Positions 1-8,786 of a stretch of DNA of 64,000 bases are shown here, piece by piece. Location of the stretch: assembly GCF_030439915.1 (NCBI RefSeq), contig NZ_JAQFJG010000003.1, positions 124,001 to 188,000 on the forward strand. Reading direction: 5' to 3'. Made by a program: the position numbers and the translations under genes. The DNA comes from Streptococcus sp. SPS1. Its GTDB lineage: Bacteria; Bacillota; Bacilli; Lactobacillales; Streptococcaceae. The notes under the pieces are model-generated. The model was not told the DNA's origin. It did no database searches and was given only the letters and a program-made list of their open reading frames with translations. Positions within the stretch are counted from its first letter, which is position 1, and each line of letters starts with the position of its first letter.

Positions 1-1131
1 TTGTGTACGGAACATTGCATCTCCAGTTTCAGAAATAGAGATACGAAGGGCACGGAATCCAAGGAATGGGTTCATTTCGTGTGGCATATCGAAGTAAGGA
101 AGTTCCTTATCTCCACCAATATCCATTGTACGAACAACCACTGGTTTACCATTCATTCCCTCAAGAACAGCCTTGTATGCTTCATACTGCTCATCTTCTG
201 TTGGGAAGTCTTGAGAATCCATATACAAGAACTCTGTACGGTAAAGTCCAACAGCTTCTGCACCGTTGTTGTTAACACCTTCAACGTCTTTTGGAGTACC
301 GATGTTAGCAGCCAACTCGAAGTGTTTACCGTCAGCAGTCACTGTTTGAGCATCTTTCAAAAGTGCCCATTCAGCTTTTTGTTTAGCATAAACTTCACCA
401 GCTGCTTTAAATTCTGCCGCTTGTTCATCTGTTGGGTTGATAATCACTTCACCAGTAATTCCGTTAACGGCAAGGATATCGCCGTCTTTCACTACTTCAG
501 TGATGTTATTTGTTCCCAATACAGCTGCAATTTCAAGTGTACGTGCCATGATAGCTGAGTGGCTTGTACGTCCACCGATATTTGTTACAAAAGCTTTTAC
601 AAAGTTTTTGTCCAATTGAGCTGTATCAGATGGTGTCAAGTCATGCGCAATGACGATTACTTCTTCATTGATAGAAGCTGGGTTTGGCAATTTTTTACCA
701 AGAAGGTTTGCCAATACACGTTTTGTCACGTCGCGGATATCCGCTGCACGTTCTTGCATGTATGGGTTGTCTTCCATGCCTTCAAAGATCGTGATGAACA
801 TGTCAGTCACTTCTTTAAGACCTGCTTCTGCATTGACCTTCTTAGCACGAATTGTTTCTTTAATCTGACCAATCAATTCTGGGTCAGCAAGAACCATCAA
901 ATGAGCGTCAAAAACTTGAGCCGCTTCTTCACCAAGCGTACCTACAGCTTTCTCGCGGATAAGAGAAAGCTCGTTTTGAGAAGCTTCAAGAGCAACATCC
1001 AAACGAGCCTCTTCTGCGTTTGTATCTTCGACTGAAATAGTCTCGAATGACAAATCCGGTTGAACGAGTAGATATGCTTTTGCAACTGCAACACCGTCAG
1101 ATGCTGCGATTCCTTTAAGCATTTCTGTCAT
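1..1131 (-). CDS. ptsI: PTS Enzyme I, N-terminal part (cut by window edge)
   Basis: Enzyme I of the phosphoenolpyruvate:sugar phosphotransferase system is the cytoplasmic enzyme that takes phosphate from PEP and hands it to HPr. The window holds the first 377 residues; the C-terminal PEP-binding half runs off the left edge. The phospho-histidine loop [12 protein letters not shown] is present with the active histidine at about residue 191. The ATG is 5 bp downstream of the ptsH stop, the usual ptsHI arrangement, so it is probably transcribed from the ptsH promoter. It would energise the lactose and galactitol-type PTS encoded further along. Identification is secure. Confidence 0.97.
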   Translation of the reverse strand, partial: MTEMLKGIAASDGVAVAKAYLLVQPDLSFETISVEDTNAEEARLDVALEASQNELSLIREKAVGTLGEEAAQVFDAHLMVLADPELIGQIKETIRAKKVNAEAGLKEVTDMFITIFEGMEDNPYMQERAADIRDVTKRVLANLLGKKLPNPASINEEVIVIAHDLTPSDTAQLDKNFVKAFVTNIGGRTSHSAIMARTLEIAAVLGTNNITEVVKDGDILAVNGITGEVIINPTDEQAAEFKAAGEVYAKQKAEWALLKDAQTVTADGKHFELAANIGTPKDVEGVNNNGAEAVGLYRTEFLYMDSQDFPTEDEQYEAYKAVLEGMNGKPVVVRTMDIGGDKELPYFDMPHEMNPFLGFRALRISISETGDAMFRTQ

Positions 1132-1136
1132 TTCCC

Positions 1137-1400
1137 TTATGCCAATCCTTCTTTTTCCATTGTTTCTGAGATTGCAGCGATAGCGTCATCTGCATCTGCA
1201 CCTTCAGCTGAGATAGTTACGTCAGCACCTTGGCCAACACCAAGACTCATAACACCCATAATTGATTTAAGGTTAACTGATTTACCTTTGTACTCAAGAG
1301 TGATATCTGAAGCAAATTTGCTAGCAGTTTGTACCAACAATGTTGCTGGACGTGCGTGAATACCTGTTTCTGCCACTACGTGGAAATCTTTAGAAGCCAT
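1137..1400 (-). CDS. ptsH: Phosphocarrier protein HPr
   Basis: HPr (87 aa, normal family length) carries phosphate from Enzyme I to sugar-specific EIIA proteins and, in Firmicutes, acts as CcpA co-repressor when phosphorylated on Ser46. Both sites are visible: His15 in TGIHARPA and Ser46 in [11 protein letters not shown]. An AAAGGAGAGT ribosome site precedes the ATG. It is the first gene of ptsHI and has its own promoter upstream. HPr links directly to the cre sites seen at the lacT and galactitol-type PTS promoters in this window. Confidence 0.98.
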   Translation of the reverse strand: MASKDFHVVAETGIHARPATLLVQTASKFASDITLEYKGKSVNLKSIMGVMSLGVGQGADVTISAEGADADDAIAAISETMEKEGLA

Positions 1401-1462
1401 AGTTTGACTCTCCTTTTGTTCTTTCTTTTTTGAGTTATATGTGATAACCCTTACAATTTGGT

Positions 1463-1491
1463 ATTATACCATCTTCTAGGATTTTTTTCAA
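1463..1491 (-). promoter_or_regulatory. ptsHI promoter
   Basis: On the minus strand a TTGAAA -35 (1486-1491) and a perfect TATAAT -10 (1463-1468) are separated by 17 bp, about 60 bp upstream of ptsH. This is a near-consensus housekeeping promoter, as expected for ptsHI. Confidence 0.8.
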
Positions 1492-1623
1492 GCATTTTCT
1501 GGATTTTCCTTCAATTTCCTTTCAGATAACTTGCTGAAAATCTTCTGTCCTAGATAACAAAACACAGGATATAGTTTCTTTAAAAACGATTTATAGGATA
1601 ATCATTGCTATTTTATAAAACAA

Positions 1624-1681
1624 ACACCACATATTGTGTTTTGTGAGCTTGAGTAGAAAAACAGACCACTATATTTAGTTT
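1624..1681 (+). promoter_or_regulatory. Two candidate NrdR boxes upstream of nrdHEF
   Basis: Two 16-bp sites resemble the NrdR box consensus (acaCwAtATaTwGtgt, from memory): ACACCACATATTGTGT at 1624-1639 (14 of 16 positions by eye) and CCACTATATTTAGTTT at 1666-1681, whose core CTATATTTAG fits 9 of 10. The second ends 6 bp before the -35 of the nrd promoter. Paired NrdR boxes ahead of nrd operons are the rule in bacteria. The start-to-start spacing is 42 bp, about four helical turns, longer than the three turns I recall as usual. Confidence 0.6.
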
Positions 1682-1687
1682 AAATCA

Positions 1688-1715
1688 TTGACAAAAATTT
1701 ATTTTCTGATATACT
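1688..1715 (+). promoter_or_regulatory. nrdHEF promoter
   Basis: A perfect TTGACA (1688-1693) and TATACT (1710-1715) with 16-bp spacing, plus a TG two bases ahead of the -10. It lies about 35 bp upstream of nrdH and just after the candidate NrdR boxes. Confidence 0.8.
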
Positions 1716-1749
1716 AAGGTAGTATTAAATTTTGAAGAGGAGTTACACA

Positions 1750-1968
1750 ATGGTAACCGTTTATTCTAAAAACAATTGTGTCCAATGTAAAATGACCAAA
1801 CGTTTCTTGGACAGTAATAACGTTGAATATAAAGAAATCAATCTTGATGAGCAGCCTGAGTACATCGATCAAGTCAAAGAACTCGGTTTTAGCGCAGCTC
1901 CTATTATTCAAACACCAACTGAAGTCTTTTCAGGTTTCCAACCAGGAAAACTGAAACAATTAGCATAA
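1750..1968 (+). CDS. nrdH: Glutaredoxin-like NrdH
   Basis: NrdH is a small thioredoxin-fold electron donor (72 aa) that re-reduces class Ib ribonucleotide reductase. The redox motif CVQC is visible at the N-terminus, followed by the KRFLD helix, and the conserved FSGFQPGKL motif lies near the C-terminus. I chose the ATG at 1750 because GAAGAGGAG sits about 8 bp before it; an upstream in-frame TTG at 1732 would overlap that ribosome site. It is the first gene of nrdHEF. The flavodoxin-like NrdI that normally serves NrdF is not in this cluster and must be elsewhere if the system is complete. Confidence 0.95.
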   Translation: MVTVYSKNNCVQCKMTKRFLDSNNVEYKEINLDEQPEYIDQVKELGFSAAPIIQTPTEVFSGFQPGKLKQLA

Positions 1969-2048
1969 TCTTAGTACATCATCCAGAAGAAACTGCTTCT
2001 AGGGCTAACTTAGAGGCCTTTCTTTTGTAATTAGATAAGGGAAATTTT

Positions 2049-4208
2049 ATGGGATTAAAACATCTTGAAGACGTGACTTACTTCCGTCTCAATAACGAAA
2101 TCAACCGTCCTGTTAATGGACAAATCATGCTTCATAAAGATAAGGAAGCCTTGGATGCCTTCTTTAAAGAAAATGTCGTTCCAAACACTATGGTTTTTGA
2201 TTCAATTACTGATAAAATCAACTACCTCATTGAACACAACTACATCGAAACAGCCTTTATCAAGAAATACCGTCCAGAATTTTTGGAAGAATTGTCACAA
2301 TTTATCAAAGACCAAAACTTCCAATTCAAGTCTTTCATGGCTGCTTATAAATTTTACAATCAATATGCCTTAAAGACTAATGACGGTGAATATTATCTTG
2401 AAAGTATGGAAGACCGTGTCTTCTTTAACGCCCTTTATTTCGCTGATGGGAATGAAGCTGTTGCAATCGATATTGCCAATGAAATCATCCACCAACGCTA
2501 CCAACCTGCTACTCCTTCCTTCTTGAATGCTGGACGTGCTCGTCGTGGGGAGTTGGTATCTTGTTTCTTAATCCAAGTGACGGATGACATGAACTCTATC
2601 GGACGTTCTATCAACTCTGCCCTTCAACTTTCACGTATCGGTGGTGGTGTGGGAATTACCCTCAGCAACCTTCGTGAAGCTGGAGCTCCTATTAAAGGGT
2701 ATGAAGGAGCAGCCTCTGGGGTTGTGCCAGTTATGAAACTCTTCGAAGACAGTTTCTCTTACTCAAACCAATTGGGGCAACGTCAAGGTGCTGGGGTGGT
2801 TTACCTCAATGTCTTTCACCCTGATATCATCGCCTTCCTTTCAACTAAGAAAGAAAATGCCGATGAAAAAGTTCGTGTCAAAACCCTATCACTTGGTGTT
2901 GTAGTACCAGATAAATTCTACGAATTGGCGCGTAAAAATGAAGAAATGTACCTCTTCAGCCCTTACTCTGTAGAAAAAGAATACGGTGTGCCATTCAACT
3001 ACATCGACATTACTGAAAAATACGATGAATTGGTCGCAAATCCAAATATTCGCAAGACAAAAATCAAGGCGCGTGATTTGGAAACTGAAATCTCTAAATT
3101 GCAACAAGAGTCTGGCTACCCTTATGTAGTCAATATTGATACGGCTAACCGTGCAAATCCTGTTGATGGAAAGATTATCATGAGTAACTTGTGTTCTGAG
3201 ATTCTTCAAGTCCAAGAACCAAGCTTGATCAACGATGCTCAAGAATTCCTTCAAATGGGGACGGATGTTTCATGTAACCTTGGTTCAACCAACGTAGTCA
3301 ACATGATGACTTCACCTGACTTTGGTCGTTCTATCCGTGCTATGGTTCGTGCTTTAACTTTCGTTACAGATAGTTCACACATCGTGGCTGTACCTACGAT
3401 TGACCATGGAAATAGCCAAGCCCACACCTTTGGACTTGGTGCCATGGGACTTCACAGCTACCTTGCCCAACAACTCATTGAATATGGATCACCTGAGTCT
3501 GTTGAATTTACAAGCATCTACTTTATGCTTATGAACTACTGGACTTTGGTTGAGTCAAACAATATTGCGCGTGAACGTGGTATCACCTTCCACAACTTTG
3601 AAAAATCGGACTATGCTAACGGAAGCTACTTCGACAAGTATATAACTGGCGAATTCCTTCCAAAATCAGAACGTGTTAAAGAACTTTTCAAAGATGTCTT
3701 TATCCCAAGTGCTGCTGACTGGGCTGAACTTCGCGACAAGGTTCAAGCAGATGGTCTTTACCACCAAAACCGCCTTGCTGTAGCGCCAAATGGTTCTATC
3801 AGCTACATCAACGACGTTTCTGCTTCTATCCACCCAATTACGCAACGTATCGAAGAACGTCAAGAAAAGAAAATCGGTAAAATCTACTACCCTGCTGCTG
3901 GCTTATCAACAGAAACCATTCCTTACTACACTTCTGCTTACGACATGGATATGCGTAAAGTCATCGATGTTTACGCTGCTGCAACTGAGCATGTGGACCA
4001 AGGACTTTCACTCACCCTCTTCATGCGTAGTGACATTCCAAAAGGTCTTTACGAATGGAAGAAAGAAAATAAACAAACGACACGTGACTTGTCTATCCTT
4101 CGCAACTACGCCTTTAACAAGGGTATCAAGTCTATCTACTACGTCCGTACCTTTACAGATGATGGTGGAGAAGTCGGTGCCAACCAGTGTGAAAGCTGTG
4201 TGATTTAG
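2049..4208 (+). CDS. nrdE: Class Ib ribonucleoside-diphosphate reductase, alpha subunit
   Basis: NrdE (719 aa, standard length) holds the active site that reduces ribonucleoside diphosphates to deoxyribonucleotides and pairs with the NrdF radical subunit. Visible features are the substrate-loop region VSCFLIQVTDDMNS, CNLGSTNVVNM, and the C-terminal redox tail ending in CESCVI, which exchanges electrons with NrdH. It starts 80 bp after nrdH; the gap holds only weak hairpins, so co-transcription is likely. Codon use is highly optimised, as in a strongly expressed gene. Confidence 0.97.
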   Translation: MGLKHLEDVTYFRLNNEINRPVNGQIMLHKDKEALDAFFKENVVPNTMVFDSITDKINYLIEHNYIETAFIKKYRPEFLEELSQFIKDQNFQFKSFMAAYKFYNQYALKTNDGEYYLESMEDRVFFNALYFADGNEAVAIDIANEIIHQRYQPATPSFLNAGRARRGELVSCFLIQVTDDMNSIGRSINSALQLSRIGGGVGITLSNLREAGAPIKGYEGAASGVVPVMKLFEDSFSYSNQLGQRQGAGVVYLNVFHPDIIAFLSTKKENADEKVRVKTLSLGVVVPDKFYELARKNEEMYLFSPYSVEKEYGVPFNYIDITEKYDELVANPNIRKTKIKARDLETEISKLQQESGYPYVVNIDTANRANPVDGKIIMSNLCSEILQVQEPSLINDAQEFLQMGTDVSCNLGSTNVVNMMTSPDFGRSIRAMVRALTFVTDSSHIVAVPTIDHGNSQAHTFGLGAMGLHSYLAQQLIEYGSPESVEFTSIYFMLMNYWTLVESNNIARERGITFHNFEKSDYANGSYFDKYITGEFLPKSERVKELFKDVFIPSAADWAELRDKVQADGLYHQNRLAVAPNGSISYINDVSASIHPITQRIEERQEKKIGKIYYPAAGLSTETIPYYTSAYDMDMRKVIDVYAAATEHVDQGLSLTLFMRSDIPKGLYEWKKENKQTTRDLSILRNYAFNKGIKSIYYVRTFTDDGGEVGANQCESCVI

Positions 4209-4294
4209 TTTCTAGCATAGAAACACTATTTTTCCCTAAGCAGCACTGATAAAATCAAATCTACTAGGTCATAACATAATTTATGTAACATTTT

Positions 4295-4315
4295 AAAAGT
4301 CGGGCTTCCGACTTT
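4295..4315 (+). terminator. Hairpin between nrdE and nrdF
   Basis: The stem AAAAGTCGG / CCGACTTTTT with a short GCTT loop lies midway in the 187-bp nrdE-nrdF gap. It could be a leaky terminator or an RNA-processing site that sets a different nrdF level. The T-run is short (TTTTTG), so strength is uncertain. Confidence 0.5.
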
Positions 4316-4395
4316 TTGTGCGATACTCCTATAGAATTATGGTGAAATAGACATAATTGTGAGTTCGCAATACTAAACACAGAAAGAGATTTCAA

Positions 4396-5358
4396 ATGGA
4401 AACTTACTACAAAGCCATTAACTGGAATGCCATCGAAGATGTCATCGATAAATCAACTTGGGAAAAACTGACGGAGCAATTCTGGCTCGATACACGTATT
4501 CCCTTGTCAAACGACTTGGATGACTGGAGAAAGCTATCTAACAAAGAAAAAGACTTAGTTGGAAAAGTTTTTGGTGGTTTAACCCTTCTTGACACTATGC
4601 AATCTGAAACTGGGGTTCAAGCCCTTCGCGCAGACATCCGTACACCACATGAGGAAGCTGTTTTCAATAACATCCAATTTATGGAATCTGTCCACGCTAA
4701 ATCTTACTCATCAATCTTTTCTACCTTGAATACTAAGGCTGAGATTGAAGAAATTTTCGAATGGACCAATACCAATCCTTACCTACAAAAGAAGGCTGAG
4801 ATTGTCAACGAAATCTACCTAAACGGCAGCCCACTTGAAAAGAAAGTTGCCAGCGTCTTCCTCGAAACCTTCCTCTTCTACTCTGGTTTCTTCACTCCCC
4901 TCTACTATCTCGGTAACAACAAACTAGCCAACGTTGCAGAAATCATTAAATTGATTATTCGTGACGAGTCTGTTCACGGAACCTACATTGGTTACAAATT
5001 CCAACTTGGTTTCAATGAATTGCCTGAAGAAGAGCAAGAAAAACTCAAAGAATGGATGTACGACCTACTCTATACTCTTTATGAAAATGAAGAAGGCTAC
5101 ACAGAGAGTCTTTATGACGGTGTTGGTTGGACTGAAGAGGTTAAAACCTTCCTTCGCTACAATGCCAATAAAGCTCTCATGAACATGGGACAAGATCCAC
5201 TTTTCCCAGATTCAGCTGAAGATGTCAACCCAATCGTTATGAACGGTATTTCAACAGGAACTTCCAACCATGACTTCTTCTCTCAAGTCGGAAATGGTTA
5301 CCTTCTTGGCGAAGTTGAAGCCATGCAAGATGATGACTACAACTACGGTTTGGACTAA
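4396..5358 (+). CDS. nrdF: Class Ib ribonucleotide reductase, beta subunit
   Basis: NrdF (320 aa) is the ferritin-fold subunit that houses the dimetal-tyrosyl radical cofactor used by NrdE. Metal-ligand helices can be read: QSETG, FMESVHAKSYS and the later DESVHGTYIGYK. The start ATG follows AGAAAGAG. The gene ends flush against a BOX repeat: the stop codon TAA runs directly into the element, so the BOX is the 3' untranslated region of the mRNA. A hairpin terminator follows about 210 bp downstream. Confidence 0.97.
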   Translation: METYYKAINWNAIEDVIDKSTWEKLTEQFWLDTRIPLSNDLDDWRKLSNKEKDLVGKVFGGLTLLDTMQSETGVQALRADIRTPHEEAVFNNIQFMESVHAKSYSSIFSTLNTKAEIEEIFEWTNTNPYLQKKAEIVNEIYLNGSPLEKKVASVFLETFLFYSGFFTPLYYLGNNKLANVAEIIKLIIRDESVHGTYIGYKFQLGFNELPEEEQEKLKEWMYDLLYTLYENEEGYTESLYDGVGWTEEVKTFLRYNANKALMNMGQDPLFPDSAEDVNPIVMNGISTGTSNHDFFSQVGNGYLLGEVEAMQDDDYNYGLD

Positions 5359-5510
5359 TACTCTTCGAAAATCTCTTCAAACCACGTCAGCTTCGCCTTG
5401 CCGTAGATATGCTCACTGACTTCGTCAGTCTTATCTACAACCTCAAAACTGTGTTTTGAGCAACCTACGGCTAGCTTCCTAGTTTGCTCTTTGATTTTCA
5501 TTGAGTATAA
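5358..5510 (-). repeat. BOX element (boxA-boxB-boxC), reversed
   Basis: About 153 bp matching the BOX repeat of pneumococcus and S. mitis. On the minus strand it begins TATACTCAATGAAAATCAAA (boxA), has a dyad GACTGACGAAGTCAG (boxB) and ends with the AAGCTGACG...GAAGAGTAT stretch of boxC that contains the BOX-PCR primer site. It abuts the nrdF stop codon. BOX elements are non-autonomous repeats likely transcribed as structured RNA. Confidence 0.9.
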
Positions 5511-5569
5511 TTCTCCACCACTCTTAACCATCAAAAAGTAAACTAGAAACAACAAAATAATAACTTAAT

Positions 5570-5609
5570 AAAAATATCGAAAGTTTTGAAAATAAACCTC
5601 GATATTTTT
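5570..5609 (+). terminator. Terminator-like hairpin after nrdF / before lacR
   Basis: The stem AAAAATATCGA / TCGATATTTTT is followed by a T-rich run on the plus strand. It could end nrdHEF transcripts. It is nested inside a larger inverted repeat, AAACAACAAAATAA (5547-5560) and TTATTTTGTTGTTT (5619-5632), which may also hold LacR operators. Confidence 0.6.
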
Positions 5610-5638
5610 GTTTTTGTTTTATTTTGTTGTTTTTGTAT

Positions 5639-5667
5639 TTGAATGATGAGCTAGTTTATGGTAAGAT
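5639..5667 (+). promoter_or_regulatory. lacR promoter
   Basis: TTGAAT (5639-5644) and TAAGAT (5662-5667) with 17-bp spacing, about 25 bp before the lacR start. TGTTT-rich repeats directly upstream (5600-5640) resemble DeoR-family operator half-sites, which suggests autoregulation; that part is inference. Confidence 0.6.
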
Positions 5668-5691
5668 AGTAGTAGGAAACGAGGTGATAAT

Positions 5692-6453
5692 ATGCTCAAA
5701 CAAGAAAAATTAACCAAAATTTTAGAGATAGTAAATAGTAAAGGAACCATAACGGTTAAACAGATTATGGATGAAATAGCCGTTTCAGATATGACTGCAA
5801 GGCGCTATTTACAGGAATTAGCTGATAAAGATTTGCTGATTCGTGTGCATGGTGGAGCTGAAAAACTTCGAACCAACTCCCTTTTGACTAATGAGCGATC
5901 AAATATTGAAAAACAAGCCCTCCAAACGGCAGAAAAACAAGAAATAGCCCGTTTTGCAGGCAGTCTAGTAGAAGAAAGAGAAACTATTTTCATTGGACCA
6001 GGAACAACATTAGAATTTTTTGCACGTGAGTTGCCTATTGACAATATCCGCGTCGTGACCAACAGTCTACCTGTTTTTCTGATTTTAAGCGAACGAAAAT
6101 TAACAGATTTGATTTTGATAGGTGGAAATTATCGCGATATTACAGGTGCTTTTGTTGGCACATTGACCCTACAAAATCTCTCTAATCTCCAATTTTCTAA
6201 AGCTTTCGTTAGCTGTAATGGTATTCAAAACGGAGCTCTAGCTACTTTTAGCGAGGAAGAGGGAGAGGCTCAACGCATCGCTTTAAATAATTCTAATAAA
6301 AAATATTTACTCGCAGATCATAGTAAGTTCAATAAGTTTGATTTTTATACTTTTTATAATGTATCAAATCTTGATACTATTGTTTCAGATTCTAAACTAA
6401 GTGATTCAATCCTTTTTGAGCTATCTAAACTTACTAAAGTCATCAAGCCTTAA
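5692..6453 (+). CDS. lacR: LacR-type DeoR/GlpR-family repressor
   Basis: A 253-residue transcription factor of the DeoR family. The N-terminal winged helix-turn-helix (about residues 5-57, core SDMTARRYLQELADKDLL) is followed by the sugar-phosphate sensor domain with GPGTT and GGNYRD motifs. Position and similarity fit LacR, the tagatose-6-phosphate-responsive repressor of the lac genes. It is divergent from, and about 580 bp away from, the small ORF and lacG. GAGGTGATAAT precedes the ATG. Family is certain; the LacR role rests on context. Confidence 0.88.
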   Translation: MLKQEKLTKILEIVNSKGTITVKQIMDEIAVSDMTARRYLQELADKDLLIRVHGGAEKLRTNSLLTNERSNIEKQALQTAEKQEIARFAGSLVEERETIFIGPGTTLEFFARELPIDNIRVVTNSLPVFLILSERKLTDLILIGGNYRDITGAFVGTLTLQNLSNLQFSKAFVSCNGIQNGALATFSEEEGEAQRIALNNSNKKYLLADHSKFNKFDFYTFYNVSNLDTIVSDSKLSDSILFELSKLTKVIKP

Positions 6454-6508
6454 TCAACTGAAAGATTCTGGGTAACAACTCAATTTCAGAAGTAAATCTT
6501 CCCACAAT

Positions 6509-6556
6509 AAAACGCATAGTATCAAGTTTTTTCAACACCTGATATTATGCGTTTTT
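6509..6556 (+). terminator. lacR terminator
   Basis: A long stem AAAACGCATA...TATGCGTTTTT with inner pairing TATCA/TGATA, followed by TTTTTCTG. It lies about 55 bp after the lacR stop and is near-symmetric, so it may act on both strands. Confidence 0.8.
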
Positions 6557-6596
6557 CTGTATCAAAGACTTTTTGCCCAATTATTTTATCTGCCAT

Positions 6597-6670
6597 CTCA
6601 AAGCTATGCATTGAGAAACCTGCGACTTGCTTTCTAGTTTAAAGTTGCTCTTTGATTTTTATTGAGTATA
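6597..6670 (-). repeat. Degenerate BOX remnant
   Basis: The stretch ending CTCTTTGATTTTTATTGAGT is a decayed boxA in reverse orientation, preceded by a shortened region resembling boxB (CTCAAAGCTATGCATTGAG). boxC is absent. It looks like an old, truncated BOX. Confidence 0.65.
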
Positions 6671-6736
6671 AGCAACGTGATTAGATAAGAGTTTTGCAGA
6701 GTACTAGATATAAGATTTAACTTTTTTGGAAATTGG

Positions 6737-6994
6737 TTACGATTGTTGAAACGGCATAAAATCTGAATCAAAGGAGATAGTATCCCGTTCTTCAGGATTG
6801 ATAAAATTTAAAAATAGATTTTTGAATTCTTCCAGCTCATAATCTGAATGATAAATCCATTCTTTACCGGTCGAGACATACCATTTCCCAAGACTTTTCA
6901 ATTCTTCATTCGTCAAACATGGTATTTGAGAACATTTTTCGAAATTTATAATATAAACTTTTTCATAAATAGATTGGATAAAATCTTTGAACAT
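6737..6994 (-). CDS. Small hypothetical protein downstream of lacG
   Basis: An 85-residue acidic protein I do not recognise. It is soluble by eye, with aromatic-rich motifs GKWYVSTGKEWIYHSDYE and a C-terminal SFDSDFMPF. A good AGTGAGG ribosome site lies 8 bp before its ATG. It starts 42 bp after the lacG stop on the same strand, so it is probably the last gene of the lacTFEG operon. There is no membrane segment or signal peptide. It may be a small structural or immunity-like protein unrelated to lactose. Confidence 0.65.
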   Translation of the reverse strand: MFKDFIQSIYEKVYIINFEKCSQIPCLTNEELKSLGKWYVSTGKEWIYHSDYELEEFKNLFLNFINPEERDTISFDSDFMPFQQS

Positions 6995-7036
6995 CTTTTT
7001 GCCTCACTAAAATTCTATATCTAATGACTCATTCTA

Positions 7037-8452
<1,416 letters not shown>

Positions 8453-8540
8453 CTATTTCTTGATTTAAATAAAGTAAAAGTGAGAGGAGAGGAGTCAGTG
8501 AGCCATCCTTCTCCATCTCACTTCTTGTACCAAGTCACCG

Positions 8541-8786
8541 AATTGTGACATGAGGAGGTAAAAACGATATCTTTTTACCGACAAATTAACAAGGCGATTA
8601 AGAAATTCGCCATAGCGATTTCCATAACGATAGGAGACTATTTCAGAGTCCCTATCGTTAATCGAATTGTGACATGAGGAGGTAAAACGATATCTTTTTA
8701 CCGACGAATTAATAAGGCGATTAGGAAATTCGCCATAGCGATTTCCGTAACGATAGGAGACTTTTCAGAGTCCCTAGCCTTAATCG
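8541..8786 (-). repeat. Tandem structured repeat, 2 x ~122 bp, between lacE and lacG
   Basis: Unit 1 (8541-8664) and unit 2 (8665-8786) are about 90% identical by eye. Each unit can form three hairpins: GGTAAAAA/TTTTTACC, a GGAAATCGC/GCGAATTTCC stem, and AACGATAGG...CCTATCGTT around GACT/AGTC. Unit 2 includes the last lacE codons and the stop (CGATTAA on the minus strand), and the same CGATTAA begins unit 1, so the duplication took in the end of lacE. It lies inside the lacTFEG transcript and would form a structured RNA segment just before lacG. Confidence 0.85.

Noticed and set aside
1..1035. Two plus-strand frames of 185 and 158 aa at the left edge
   Set aside because: They lie opposite ptsI, whose conserved motifs are intact on the minus strand.
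5355..5555. A 66-aa reading frame across the BOX element after nrdF
   Set aside because: It is the common chance translation of BOX repeats, often annotated as hypothetical, without a ribosome site.
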